Positions 39,162-48,147 of a stretch of 53,110 bases of DNA are shown piece after piece. Numbering within the stretch: the first letter of the stretch is position 1; every line of letters begins with the position of its first letter. Source of the stretch: JBDTNQ01 sp039933635 (lineage in GTDB: Bacteria > Acidobacteriota > Vicinamibacteria > Vicinamibacterales > SCN-69-37); NCBI GenBank assembly GCA_039933635.1, contig JBDTNQ010000015.1:1-53110 (forward strand). The letters are read 5' to 3'. Under the pieces are notes generated by a model. It ran no database searches. It was given only the letters and a program-made list of their open reading frames with translations, and was not told the DNA's origin. Position numbers and translations under genes: made by a program.

Positions 39162-40088
39162 ATGTCAGCGATCCAGCTCGATCACGTCACCAAATCGTTC
39201 GGCACCCAGACCGCCGTCCACGACGTCACGCTCAGCGTGCCGGAAGGCGCCATCTACGGGTTCATCGGCCCAAACGGATCGGGCAAGACGACGACGATCC
39301 GGATGATCATGAACATCCTCGTGCCCGACAGCGGGCGCGTGTCCGTGCTCGGACACCCCGCGCAGTCGGCGATTCGCGACGAGATCGGCTATCTGCCCGA
39401 GGAGCGCGGCCTCTACAAGCGGATGACCGTGCGTCAGGTGCTGCGGTACTACGGACAGCTCAAAGGCCGCACGGTCGGCGCGCTCGATCCCGTGATCAAC
39501 GCATGGCTGGATCGCCTGCAGCTCGGCGACTGGGCCGACAAACGCGTGCAGACGCTGTCAAAGGGCATGTCGCAGAAGGTGCAGTTCATCTCGACCGTCA
39601 TCGCCAAGCCGCGCCTGCTGATTCTCGATGAGCCGTTCTCCGGCCTCGATCCGGTGAACGCCGACACGCTGCGCGACGCCGTACTCGCCTTGCGTCGCGA
39701 GGGGACGACGATCGTCCTCTCCACGCATGACATGGGCACGGCCGAGCAGCTCTGCGACCGCATCTTCATGATCTTTCGAGGCCAGAAGGTGCTCGACGGA
39801 TCGCTCGATGAGATCCAGGCCCAACACAGCAAGGACATCGTCCGCGTGCGCACCTCGGCGGGCGCGGGCGTGCTCATGGGCCGACCGGGCGTCCTGAGCG
39901 TGACCGACGTCGGCAACTTCCAGGACGTCACGCTGACCGGGGATCCGCAGGCGTTCCTGCGGGCCCTCTGCCAGGTCACGGCAGTACAGCACTTCGAGCT
40001 GAAGAAACCGTCGCTGCACGACATCTTCGTGGAGATCGCGCGACCCACGGCCGCCGAACTGCGTCGCGATGAGGTGGTCCCGGCATGA
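39162..40088 (+). CDS. ABC-2-type transporter ATP-binding protein (NatA-like)
   Basis: A 308-aa ATPase. The motifs are Walker A GPNGSGKTTTIRM, signature TLSKGMSQKVQFI (S-K-G-M in place of S-G-G-Q), Walker B LLILDEPFSGLDPVN and the switch His in LSTHDMGTAE. After the core comes a C-terminal extension of about 90 residues, as in NatA/DUF4162 type ATPases. The partner permease overlaps it by 4 bases (40085-40088). NatAB-type systems export sodium or other small molecules, and many members have no known substrate. The GGGAGGGTCACG stretch before the ATG provides a ribosome-binding site. Confidence 0.94.
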   Translation: MSAIQLDHVTKSFGTQTAVHDVTLSVPEGAIYGFIGPNGSGKTTTIRMIMNILVPDSGRVSVLGHPAQSAIRDEIGYLPEERGLYKRMTVRQVLRYYGQLKGRTVGALDPVINAWLDRLQLGDWADKRVQTLSKGMSQKVQFISTVIAKPRLLILDEPFSGLDPVNADTLRDAVLALRREGTTIVLSTHDMGTAEQLCDRIFMIFRGQKVLDGSLDEIQAQHSKDIVRVRTSAGAGVLMGRPGVLSVTDVGNFQDVTLTGDPQAFLRALCQVTAVQHFELKKPSLHDIFVEIARPTAAELRRDEVVPA

Positions 40089-41380
40089 CACGCATCCTTC
40101 TCGTCGCCAAGACCGAGTTTCTCGCGATCGTGAAGACCAAGGGTTTCATCATCGGACTGCTGACCGTGCCGCTGCTCATCATGGTGGGCGCGGCACTCGG
40201 GCGCGTCCGCAACCCTGATGGCGATCTCAGCGATCACCGCGTCGCGATCCTCGACCGCACGAGTGTGCTGTTCGACGCCCTGAAGACGGCCGCTGACGAG
40301 CACAACACCAAGGCCGGCCGCGGCACGGAGCAGACCGGCCCCTACTTCGTGCTGGAACGCGCGGGCGGCGCCGAGGCGGACGGTGCCACCGCCATGGCGC
40401 TCTCGCAGCGTGTGCGCGACAAGGATCTGTTCGCGTTCGTCGACATCCCGGCCAACGTGCTGGACCCCGCGGGCAACGAGGCAGGGCAGATCAGTTACTA
40501 CACGCAGTCGCCGTCGTACACGCCGCTGCCTCAATGGATCGGCACGACGCTCGAGCGCGCGATCATGACGAAGCGCTTCGAGACCGTGGCGATCGACCCC
40601 GCGAAAGCCGTGTCCCTCACGCGTCCGACGCGCGTGAACACGCTCGATTTGTTCGAACGGCGTCCCGACGGCACGATCGTCGCCGCCCGTCGCGTCAGTC
40701 AGTTGCAGACCGTCGCCGTGCCGCTCGCGATGATGTACCTGCTCTTCATGGCCGTGATGACGAGCGCCCCACAGCTGCTCACGGCGGTGATCGAAGAGAA
40801 GATGAGCCGCGTCAGCGAAGTGCTGATCGCGTCGATCCCGCCGCTGCACCTGATGTCCGGCAAGCTCCTCGGCGTCGCCGGCGTGTCCGTCGCGCTGGCC
40901 TCGATCTATCTCGGGGGCGGGATCTACGCGCTGTTCACGAGCGGCAACTTCGATTTGGTGCGGCCAGCCCTCATCGGCTGGGCCTTCATCTTTCTCGTGT
41001 GCGCGGTCCTGATCTTCGGATCCGTCTTCATCGCGATCGGATCGGCGTGTTCCGATCTGAAGGACTCGCAGGCGATGATGCAGCCCGTGATGCTGTTCCT
41101 GGCGCTGCCCGTCCTCATGTCGACATTCGTCCTGCGGGCGCCGAATTCCCCGCTCGCCGTGGGTTTGTCGCTATTTCCCCCGTCGACGCCGTTTCTCATG
41201 CTCGTGCGCCTCGCCCTGACCCCGGCCCCGCCCATGTGGCAGGTCCTCCTCTCACTCGTGCTGACCATCTCGACCGCCGCCCTGTTCGTCTGGGCCGCCG
41301 GCAAGATCTTCCGCGTCGGCCTGCTGATGCAGGGCAAACCGCCAAATCTGCCGGAGCTGCTGCGGTGGATCAGGCAGTAG
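40085..41380 (+). CDS. ABC-2-type transporter permease (NatB-like)
   Basis: A 431-aa permease. It shows TM1 (GFIIGLLTVPLLIMVGAAL), a large extracytoplasmic domain (about 45-215) and five further helices, among them VAVPLAMMYLLFMAVMTSAP and LIGWAFIFLVCAVLIFGSVF. The segment LLTAVIEEKMSRVSEVLIAS is the conserved ABC-2 loop that contacts the ATPase. The start overlaps the ATPase stop (ATGA), so they are coupled. The long first outside domain is usual for NatB. Substrate unknown. Confidence 0.93.
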   Translation: MTRILLVAKTEFLAIVKTKGFIIGLLTVPLLIMVGAALGRVRNPDGDLSDHRVAILDRTSVLFDALKTAADEHNTKAGRGTEQTGPYFVLERAGGAEADGATAMALSQRVRDKDLFAFVDIPANVLDPAGNEAGQISYYTQSPSYTPLPQWIGTTLERAIMTKRFETVAIDPAKAVSLTRPTRVNTLDLFERRPDGTIVAARRVSQLQTVAVPLAMMYLLFMAVMTSAPQLLTAVIEEKMSRVSEVLIASIPPLHLMSGKLLGVAGVSVALASIYLGGGIYALFTSGNFDLVRPALIGWAFIFLVCAVLIFGSVFIAIGSACSDLKDSQAMMQPVMLFLALPVLMSTFVLRAPNSPLAVGLSLFPPSTPFLMLVRLALTPAPPMWQVLLSLVLTISTAALFVWAAGKIFRVGLLMQGKPPNLPELLRWIRQ

Positions 41381-41531
41381 CCCTCGGCCGGCCTTCTCGG
41401 CGGTGACGACGGCCGTCGCCCATCCGGCGGCGAACCCCGCGCGGACGTATACTCGCTCTCTCCCGTTCCTGCCCGCTCCTCCCCTGCGTCTCCCCGGCGC
41501 CGGTCATCCGTTTCCGCCGAGGGTTCAGCTC

Positions 41532-42311
41532 ATGCCGTTCTCGCCGTTTCTCGCCCTGCTGCTGTTCGTCGCGCTCTATCTCATGGCCTCGGTCAAGATC
41601 CTGTCCGAGTACGAACGCGCGGTCGTGTTTCGTTTGGGCAAGCTGTTGTCACGACCGAAGGGCCCGGGGGTGATCTTCGTCTTTGCGCCCGTCGACCGCA
41701 TGGTGCGGGTGGGGTTGCGCACGGTCGTCCTCGACGTGCCGCCGCAGGACGTCATCACGCGCGACAACGTCTCGGTGAAGGTGAACGCGGTCGTCTACTT
41801 TCGCGTGATGGATCCGCAGAAGGCGATCGTCGAAGTGGAAAACTTCAACTACGCGACATCACAGCTCTCGCAGACCACGCTCCGGAGCGTGCTCGGCCAG
41901 GTGGACCTGGACGATCTGCTGTCGAAGCGCGACCACCTCAACATGGAGCTGCAGCAGATCCTCGATCAGCGCACCGATCCCTGGGGCGTCAAAGTCTCGG
42001 CCGTCGAGGTGAAGCACGTCGACCTCCCGGAAAACATGCAACGCGCCATGGCCAAGCAGGCCGAAGCGGAGCGGGAGAAACGAGCGAAGGTCATCCACGC
42101 CTCCGGCGAGCTCGATGCGTCGGCTCAGCTGTCGCAGGCCGCCAAGGTCATGGCCGCCGAGCCGGTGGCCATCACGCTGCGGTACCTGCAGACGCTCACG
42201 GAGATCGCGGCCGAGAAGAACTCGACCATCATCTTTCCGCTGCCCATCGATCTGCTGCAGTTGCTGCATCAGGTCACCAACGGCGCCCCGCCCGTCCACA
42301 CGCGCGCGTAG
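41532..42311 (+). CDS. Slipin (stomatin/SPFH-family membrane protein)
   Basis: A 259-aa SPFH-domain protein. An N-terminal helix (FLALLLFVALYLMASVKILS) is followed by the stomatin signature YERAVVFRLGKL, GPGVIFVFAPVDRMV and RDNVSVKVNAVVYFRV, then a helical region (KQAEAEREKRAKVIHASGE) that forms oligomers. Slipins scaffold membrane microdomains and influence partner proteins; a typical NfeD-like partner is not encoded next to it here. I chose the ATG at 41532 because the membrane helix follows at once; an ATG at 41403 would add 43 residues of Pro-rich sequence with no family match. Confidence 0.92.
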   Translation: MPFSPFLALLLFVALYLMASVKILSEYERAVVFRLGKLLSRPKGPGVIFVFAPVDRMVRVGLRTVVLDVPPQDVITRDNVSVKVNAVVYFRVMDPQKAIVEVENFNYATSQLSQTTLRSVLGQVDLDDLLSKRDHLNMELQQILDQRTDPWGVKVSAVEVKHVDLPENMQRAMAKQAEAEREKRAKVIHASGELDASAQLSQAAKVMAAEPVAITLRYLQTLTEIAAEKNSTIIFPLPIDLLQLLHQVTNGAPPVHTRA

Positions 42312-42378
42312 GGCCGATTCGGCGCCGCACGTTCGGGCCGGGATGCGCCTGGCGTCGAATCGTCAGACAATACCGGAC

Positions 42379-43596
42379 ATGACGTTCGACGCTGACGTGA
42401 TCGTGGCTGGCGCGGGGCCGGCAGGCGCGGTGGCCGCCAGGACGCTGGCCGCGGCCGGTGTCGACACGCTGCTCATCGATCGCGCGATGTTCCCCCGCAA
42501 CAAACCGTGCGGCGGCGGATTGAGCGCGCGCGTGTTGCGTCGCTTCCCCTGGCTCGAATCCGCGACAAGCGGCATCGATGTCCATCGCATCCAGCGACTC
42601 CACCTCGAAGGTCCCCGACGCTCCCAGCTGGATCTCGACGATGACGAGACCTGCGTGGTGCTGGTGCGCCGCGTGGAGTTCGATGACGCGCTGGTGCGGG
42701 AGGCCGCCCGGACCGGCGCGCGGGTGCAGGGCGGATTCGAGATCACGCAGGCCGACCAGGACGCCGACGGCGTCACCCTGCAATCGCGCGATGGACGCCG
42801 GCTTCGCGCCCGCCTCGTCGTCGCCGCCGATGGCGTGCACAGCGTGCTCGGCAAGCGACTGGGCGTCAACCCGAAATGGCCGCGGAAGAGCCTGGCCATC
42901 GACATGATGGAGGAGACGCCGGTGGAGACGCTGCGGGCCACGCGCCCCGACGTGCTCTGGGTGGCCTACGCGCACAACGGACTCGACGGGTACGCCTACG
43001 TGTTCCCCAAGGTGAACCATGTCAATGTGGGCATCGGTTGCGTGCTCTCGCACTTCGACGAAGCGGTCACCGACGCCCCTTACACGCTGCAGACGAGCTT
43101 CGTGTCGTCGCTCGTCACGCGGGGTGTCCTCGACGGCGGCTCGGATCGAAAGACGTTCACACCGTTCCTGATTCCCGTGGGCGGGCCGTTGCCACGCGCG
43201 GCGCAGGAACGCGTGCTGTTCGCTGGTGATGCGGGCGGCTTCGTCCACGCGATTACGGCGGAGGGCATCTACTACGCCATGGTCAGCGGCGAACTCGCGG
43301 GTCGCGCGATTGCCGCCACGGGTCTGGAGGCCGCGCCGCGCCGCGTCGGTGATGCCTACGAACGCGCCTGGCGCCGCGAGATCGGGGCCGAACTGCGGGA
43401 CGCCGTGCTCGTCCAGAAGTATCTGTTCTCGAGCCACGATCGCGTCGCCCACGTCGTCAACGGCGCGTCCGCGTCCGCGTCGCTCACGACCCTGCTCCTC
43501 GATTACTTCAAGGGACACGTGTCCTACGGCGCCCTGCGGCGCCGGATGATTCTGCGGTTCCCCATGACGATCGTCAGGCTGGCGACGGCGTCATGA
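42379..43596 (+). CDS. Geranylgeranyl-reductase-family FAD-dependent oxidoreductase
   Basis: A 405-aa flavoprotein. The FAD-binding Rossmann motif is at the start (VIVAGAGPAGAVAARTLA), followed by the family's PCGGGLSARVL (P-x-x-K-x-C-G-G-G/A-L pattern) and VVAADGVHSVLGKRLG. Near residues 280-300 VLFAGDAGGFVHAITAEGIY is the second FAD motif (G-D-A-A-G). These mark the geranylgeranyl reductase family, which saturates isoprenoid chains of lipids or quinones. In a bacterium with ACIII it might modify menaquinone side chains, but that is inference. The ATG at 42379 starts the Rossmann fold directly. The next gene overlaps its stop by 4 bases. Confidence 0.92.
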   Translation: MTFDADVIVAGAGPAGAVAARTLAAAGVDTLLIDRAMFPRNKPCGGGLSARVLRRFPWLESATSGIDVHRIQRLHLEGPRRSQLDLDDDETCVVLVRRVEFDDALVREAARTGARVQGGFEITQADQDADGVTLQSRDGRRLRARLVVAADGVHSVLGKRLGVNPKWPRKSLAIDMMEETPVETLRATRPDVLWVAYAHNGLDGYAYVFPKVNHVNVGIGCVLSHFDEAVTDAPYTLQTSFVSSLVTRGVLDGGSDRKTFTPFLIPVGGPLPRAAQERVLFAGDAGGFVHAITAEGIYYAMVSGELAGRAIAATGLEAAPRRVGDAYERAWRREIGAELRDAVLVQKYLFSSHDRVAHVVNGASASASLTTLLLDYFKGHVSYGALRRRMILRFPMTIVRLATAS

Positions 43597-45551
43597 GCGG
43601 ACTGACAGACCGGGGGCGGAAGGGCGACACCCGGCCTCTCAGTCCGTTGAAGAGCCATCTTCGGTCTCTTCAGCGATGTGGCTCGCTCGTTGTCACGCTG
43701 ACGATCCTGCTCGCAGTCGCGGGTACCGCCGGGGCCCAGCCGTCGCCCGTGACGTATGCCGTCTCGTTCCCCGCACCCGAGCACCACTGGGTCGAGATCG
43801 AAGCGACATTCCCTGACGTGGGGACGGCGCCACTCGACGTGCGGATGAGTCGATCCTCGCCGGGCCGCTACGCCGTGCACGAGTTCGCAAAGAACGTGTT
43901 CGCGTTCAGCGCGTACGATGGCCAGGGACGCGCGCTGAAGGCGTCGCGTCCGGACGCGGATGTGTGGCGTATTGCGGCGCACGACGGCACCGTGCGTGTC
44001 GTCTACCGGCTGTTCGGCGACTTTGCCGACGGGACCTACATGGCCGTCGACACGACGCACGCGCACGTGAACATGCCCGCCACCTTCATGTGGGCATCGG
44101 GACAGGAGGCACGACCGATCGCCGTCACGTTCACGCCGCCGGATGGATCGCGCTGGACCGCGGGCACGCAGCTCTATCCCACCGGCGATCCGATGCGGTT
44201 CACCGCACCCAACCTGCAGTACTTCATGGACAGCCCGACGGAGCTGGCCCATCTCGTCACCAGCACGTTCGAGGTCCCGAACGCGGACGGGCGACCCGCG
44301 CGATTTCGCGTCATGGTGCACAGCGCCGGCACCCAGGCGGACGTCGACGTGCTCGCCGGTCGGATACAGCGGCTCGTCCGGGAGGAGATGGCCGTCTTCG
44401 GGGAATTCCCCGTCTACGAAACGGGCGCCTACTCGTTCCTCCTCGATTTCGTCGCGTGGGCCGAGCCCGACGCGATGGAGCACCGCAACAGTACGTACAT
44501 CTCGTCGCCGCGCGTCGACATCCGGACGGCAGACGGGCGGCTCGAAGCGCTCGACATGGTGGCGCACGAGTTCTTCCACAACTGGAACGTCGAACGCATC
44601 CGACCGGCGGGGCTCGAGCCATTCGACTTCACGCGTGAGAATGTCACGTGTTGTCTGTGGCTGGCCGAGGGCTTCACGGAGTACTACGGCCCCCTCCTGC
44701 TCGAGCGCGCCGGCCTCATCAACGTCGGCGTTCGCGCCACGCTCGAGGGCCTGACCGCCGCGCAAAGTCCCGCGCGCGGCGTCCGATCGGCCGTCGAAAT
44801 CAGCGAACAGGCGCCCTTCGCTGACGCCGGCATCGCCAACGACGTGAACGATCGCAGCCGGACGTACATCAGTTACTACACGCTCGGCGCGGGCATCGCG
44901 CTCGGCCTGGACCTGACGCTGCGCGAGCGGTCGCACGACACGCTGTCGCTCGACGACTACATGCGGCGGCTGTGGCAGAAATTCGGGCGCGGGCCGGACG
45001 CGCGGCCGGGGTACGTTTCGACCCCGTATTCCCTCAAGGACCTGCGCGACACCCTGGCCGAACTCACGCGAGATCCAGGCTTTGCCTCGGAGTTCTTCGA
45101 CCGCTATGTCGAAGGTCACGAGACCATCGACTTCGCCGCGCTGCTCGCCACGGTCGGCCTGAGACCGCCGGTGGCGCGCGAACCGTGGATTGGCGGCGAC
45201 CCACCCGTCTCGATGGAAGACGCCGCCCTTCGGTTGGGCTCCGCCGATCCGCATCCCGGCGAGTGGCTCGCGCCGTTCGGCTCGCCGCTCTACGCGGCGG
45301 GACTCGACACGGGCGATCGCGTGGTGTCACTCGAGGGCGAGCCGGCAACCCTCGCGCGTTGGCAGGCAGCGATACGTCGTGCGCCGGGCACGCGGATCGC
45401 GCTCACCGGTGCACGACGCGACGGACAGCCGTTCACGACGACGCTCGTCGTCGGCGAACGGGTGACGGGCGGATCTCCGAGCCCCGCGACGACTCAGACC
45501 GACGCCCAGCGCCGGCGTCTCGACGCCTGGCTGGGGACGAAGGTCCCGTAG
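43593..45551 (+). CDS. M61-family (glycyl aminopeptidase-like) metallopeptidase with PDZ domain
   Basis: A 652-aa exported peptidase. A signal sequence (SLVVTLTILLAVAGTAGA, preceded by a long charged N-terminus) leads to the M61 N-domain and catalytic domain. The zinc motif HEFFHNWNVERIRP is at His325-His329 with Glu326 catalytic; the WLAEGFTEYYG segment is the conserved third-ligand region. A C-terminal PDZ domain (about 560-620, with LYAAGLDTGDRVVSLEGEP) may bind substrate ends. M61 enzymes cleave N-terminal Gly or Ala from peptides. The ATG overlaps the reductase stop (ATGA, 43593-43596), which implies a shared transcript, though a functional link is not clear. Confidence 0.94.
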   Translation: MSGLTDRGRKGDTRPLSPLKSHLRSLQRCGSLVVTLTILLAVAGTAGAQPSPVTYAVSFPAPEHHWVEIEATFPDVGTAPLDVRMSRSSPGRYAVHEFAKNVFAFSAYDGQGRALKASRPDADVWRIAAHDGTVRVVYRLFGDFADGTYMAVDTTHAHVNMPATFMWASGQEARPIAVTFTPPDGSRWTAGTQLYPTGDPMRFTAPNLQYFMDSPTELAHLVTSTFEVPNADGRPARFRVMVHSAGTQADVDVLAGRIQRLVREEMAVFGEFPVYETGAYSFLLDFVAWAEPDAMEHRNSTYISSPRVDIRTADGRLEALDMVAHEFFHNWNVERIRPAGLEPFDFTRENVTCCLWLAEGFTEYYGPLLLERAGLINVGVRATLEGLTAAQSPARGVRSAVEISEQAPFADAGIANDVNDRSRTYISYYTLGAGIALGLDLTLRERSHDTLSLDDYMRRLWQKFGRGPDARPGYVSTPYSLKDLRDTLAELTRDPGFASEFFDRYVEGHETIDFAALLATVGLRPPVAREPWIGGDPPVSMEDAALRLGSADPHPGEWLAPFGSPLYAAGLDTGDRVVSLEGEPATLARWQAAIRRAPGTRIALTGARRDGQPFTTTLVVGERVTGGSPSPATTQTDAQRRRLDAWLGTKVP

Positions 45552-45553
45552 CG

Positions 45554-46147
45554 TCACTCAGCGACCAGTGCCGGGATCCGATTCGCGGCCATCGCCGCAA
45601 CGGTCGCGCGCCGAACCCGGGCAAGGTGACTCTGGGTCTCGACTTCGAGGGCGGCCGCGCGCCCGGCGTTGCGCGCGCGCCTCGTTTCGAACGTTCCGGC
45701 CGCGACCTCCTCGACGCCGGTCGACTGCCGCGCTGCGAGCTGCCGCAGATCCAGACCTTCAATCTGTTCGACGACGTGCTCGAGCTCGTGGGCGATGAGC
45801 TCGGGAAAGTCGTACGTGAACGGCACTTCGATGCGGACGTCCAGGGCTCCTGAGGCTCGCCACGAAAACGTGGCGCGCGCGCGGCACCCGCGCAGGTCAG
45901 GCGGGGCCACGACGATGGTCAACCGCGTGCGGGGTCCGGCCGCCGCAATCGCCGCGCACTGCCGGCGAAGCGTCGAGGACTGCGCGAGCAGCTGATCGAC
46001 GGCCAGCTGCAGCGCGAGCGGCATCTGCACGTTGGACGGCATCGTGGCGCAGGCGACGGCGCTGGTCGGCTCCTCCGCTAGGGCGGTTGCCGCCACGCCC
46101 TGAAACGCGACTCCAAGCAGGACTGCGATGCACCACGATCGACCCAT
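45554..46147 (-). CDS. Secreted HExxH-motif protein, unknown function
   Basis: A 197-aa protein with a signal peptide (MGRSWCIAVLLGVAFQGVAA, cleavage near ALAEE). The middle holds YDFPELIAHELEHVVEQIEG, in which His120-Glu121-x-x-His124 forms a gluzincin-type metal site, so a peptidase role is possible. Four cysteines (about residues 33, 64 and 88 plus the signal) may form a disulfide in the mature protein. The domain resembles short predicted zincins of unknown family, and I would not name it. I chose the ATG at 46147 because it directly gives the signal peptide; an upstream ATG at 46231 would add a long non-conserved stretch. It converges with the M61 gene with 2 bases between the stops. Confidence 0.75.
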   Translation of the reverse strand: MGRSWCIAVLLGVAFQGVAATALAEEPTSAVACATMPSNVQMPLALQLAVDQLLAQSSTLRRQCAAIAAAGPRTRLTIVVAPPDLRGCRARATFSWRASGALDVRIEVPFTYDFPELIAHELEHVVEQIEGLDLRQLAARQSTGVEEVAAGTFETRRARNAGRAAALEVETQSHLARVRRATVAAMAANRIPALVAE

Positions 46148-46406
46148 GGTTCCTCCTGCGTCCGCGACGCGGCGAATTGAGGAGCAAGGTGCGGGCCATG
46201 TCCGGCGACCGCGGCGCTGTGTTTCCGCCAAGGTGCACCGCAGTCACGAGTTACCGACGATTTCGTGAAGCCGTTCGCGACACGGCCCTCAGGTCAAAAG
46301 GAACTAAAGCGTTGCTTTCACGAGCTCAGAGAACATTCACGGCGCCTGGTAACGTCGCGCGAACGTCATGCGGCCGGAAAAAACTGCAATGGCTTTGAAA
46401 TGCCGT
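46148..46406. other. Gene-free upstream region of the sigma-54 activator
   Basis: The 318-bp gap 46148-46465 is the divergent spacer between the secreted HExxH protein and the sigma-54 activator. Apart from the promoter listed separately I see no gene and no long repeat. It is richer in A and T at its right end (46380-46465) than the coding surroundings, as expected for a promoter region. Confidence 0.5.
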
Positions 46407-46435
46407 TGACCCAGCCGGCAATCGTTGCGACAATC
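46407..46435 (+). promoter_or_regulatory. Candidate sigma-70-type promoter of the sigma-54 activator gene
   Basis: TTGACC at 46407-46412, a 17-base spacer and GACAAT at 46430-46435 form a good sigma-70-type pair, 30 bases before the ATG at 46466. It would drive the activator gene constitutively or under a further regulator. Experimental start mapping is missing. Confidence 0.5.
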
Positions 46436-46465
46436 CTGACCAGAGTAGAGGTCTAATCTACAAAT

Positions 46466-48046
46466 ATGTCTGGCTCATCTGCTTCAGAAACCAAACGCCT
46501 CCGCGACCGTCTCGAACAACGCCGCACGAAGGAGCTGCAGAAACTCAGCTCGCTCCTGCAGGTCAGCCAGGCCCTGTCGGGCACGCTCGACCTGCGCGCC
46601 GCGTTGCAGGAAGTGTTCGACACCAACAGCCGGCACCACGAAGCGCTCGGCAGCATCGTCGTGCTCGGTAACAAGGAGTCCCGCGAACTACAGGTGGAGG
46701 CCACCGAGGGGTTCGGGCGGCCCGGCCATCACACGGCCCTCATGGTCGGCGAGGGCATCATCGGGAAGGTCGCCGAGAGCGGCAAGCACATCGTCATCCC
46801 GCGGCTGACCCTGGAGCCGGCGCTGCTCCAGCAGCTTGGCCTGAAACTGCCGGCCGGCGAAGAGCGCAGTTTCTTCTGCGTGCCGATCACCATCGATCGA
46901 CAACCGGTCGGGGCCATGGGCGTGGCGGTGCGATTCGAGACCGGGCGCAACTACGAGCGCACGACCAAGTTCTTCAACGTCGTGGCGTCGATGATCGGGC
47001 AGGCCGTGAAGGTGCAGCGGCTCGTCGCCGCGCAGCACCGCCGTCTCGTGACGGAGAACGCGCGGCTGAAGCAGGAACTCCGTGAGGGCTACGACTTCTC
47101 CACCATCATCGGGAACAGCGGATCGATGCAGCGCGTGTACGAAGCCGTCGCGCAGGTCGCCCGCACGAACACGACGGTCCTGATTCGGGGCGAGTCCGGC
47201 ACGGGCAAGGAGCTCATCGCGCAGGCCATTCACTACAACTCGCTGCGCGCCAAGAAGCCCTTCATCAAAGTCAGCTGTGCGGCGCTGCCGGAAACGCTGA
47301 TCGAGTCGGAGCTGTTCGGCTACGAGAAGGGCGCCTTCACCGGGGCGCAGGATCGGCGCAAGGGACGCTTCGAGCTCGCGCAGGGCGGCACGCTGTTCCT
47401 GGACGAGATCGGGGATGTGCATCTGCCAACGCAGGTCAAGCTGCTGCGCGTGCTCCAGGAACGGGAGTTCGAGCGGCTCGGCGGCACCGAGGTCGTCAAA
47501 GTCAACGTCCGGCTCGTGGCGGCCACGAACAAGGACATGGAACAGGCCATCGAACAGGGCACGTTCCGCGAGGACCTCTTCTATCGCCTCAACGTGTTCG
47601 TGATCTTCATCCCGCCGCTGCGTGAGCGGAAGCCGGACGTGCTGCTGCTGGCCGATCACTTCCTGCAGCGCTTCTCAACCGAGCATGGCAAGGACATCCG
47701 CCGTATCTCGACCCCCGCCATCGACATGCTCACGGCCTATCACTGGCCCGGCAACGTCCGGGAGCTCCAGAACGTGGTCGAGCGTGCGGTGCTCGTGTGC
47801 GACGGACAGGTTGTGCACGCCCATCACCTGCCGCCCACGCTGCAGACCGCGGAAGCGTCCGGCACGGTGATGAACGTGTCGCTCAGCGAGGCCATGGCGG
47901 CCTACGAACGGGATTTGATTCAGGATGCCTTGAAGAGCACGCGCGGGAACCGCGCGAAGGCCGCCCGCCTGATGCGGACCACCGACCGGATCTTCAATTA
48001 CAAAGTGCGAAGCCTCGGCATTGATTGGAAGAGGTTCAAGACGTAG
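46466..48046 (+). CDS. Sigma-54-dependent transcriptional activator with GAF domain (NifA-like)
   Basis: A 526-aa enhancer-binding protein. Order: short coiled coil (KELQKLSSLLQVSQALSGTL), GAF domain (about 30-190), AAA+ domain (about 205-440) and a C-terminal Fis-type helix-turn-helix (GNRAKAARLMRTTDRIFNYK). The AAA+ part has Walker A GESGTGKELIA, the sigma-54 contact loop EKGAFTGA, Walker B GGTLFLDEIGD and the sensor II segment WPGNVRELQNVVERA, so it should be active on sigma-54. The GAF domain would sense a small molecule; there is no receiver domain and no kinase next to it. Its targets cannot be told. The stop lies at the edge of a GTAC-phased repeat (48051). Confidence 0.95.
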   Translation: MSGSSASETKRLRDRLEQRRTKELQKLSSLLQVSQALSGTLDLRAALQEVFDTNSRHHEALGSIVVLGNKESRELQVEATEGFGRPGHHTALMVGEGIIGKVAESGKHIVIPRLTLEPALLQQLGLKLPAGEERSFFCVPITIDRQPVGAMGVAVRFETGRNYERTTKFFNVVASMIGQAVKVQRLVAAQHRRLVTENARLKQELREGYDFSTIIGNSGSMQRVYEAVAQVARTNTTVLIRGESGTGKELIAQAIHYNSLRAKKPFIKVSCAALPETLIESELFGYEKGAFTGAQDRRKGRFELAQGGTLFLDEIGDVHLPTQVKLLRVLQEREFERLGGTEVVKVNVRLVAATNKDMEQAIEQGTFREDLFYRLNVFVIFIPPLRERKPDVLLLADHFLQRFSTEHGKDIRRISTPAIDMLTAYHWPGNVRELQNVVERAVLVCDGQVVHAHHLPPTLQTAEASGTVMNVSLSEAMAAYERDLIQDALKSTRGNRAKAARLMRTTDRIFNYKVRSLGIDWKRFKT

Positions 48047-48050
48047 GACG

Positions 48051-48142
48051 GGGTACGACGGGTACGTCCGGGCCGTCAGGTACATCCGGTACGCGGATCT
48101 CTACCCGTCGTACCGGACGACCTGCCGTCCCCGTCGTACCGG
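48051..48142. repeat. GTAC-phased 9-bp repeats forming a hairpin between convergent genes
   Basis: GTAC occurs at 48053, 48062, 48080 and 48089, with GGCC at the skipped step 48071, that is every 9 bp. Part of it is then inverted: GGTACGACGGGTA (48052-48064) pairs perfectly with 48102-48114, and again over 11 bp near 48129-48140. The stem stands between the sigma-54 activator stop and the copper protein stop and could end transcription from both sides. The same spacing appears at 33104-33184. Confidence 0.7.
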
Positions 48143-48147
48143 TCTGG

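Noticed and set aside
46391..46405. TGGC-like and GC boxes before the sigma-54 activator gene, resembling a -24/-12 promoter
   Set aside because: GG and GC are 9 bases apart instead of the required 10, so sigma-54 should not use it. The sigma-70 pair just downstream is better.
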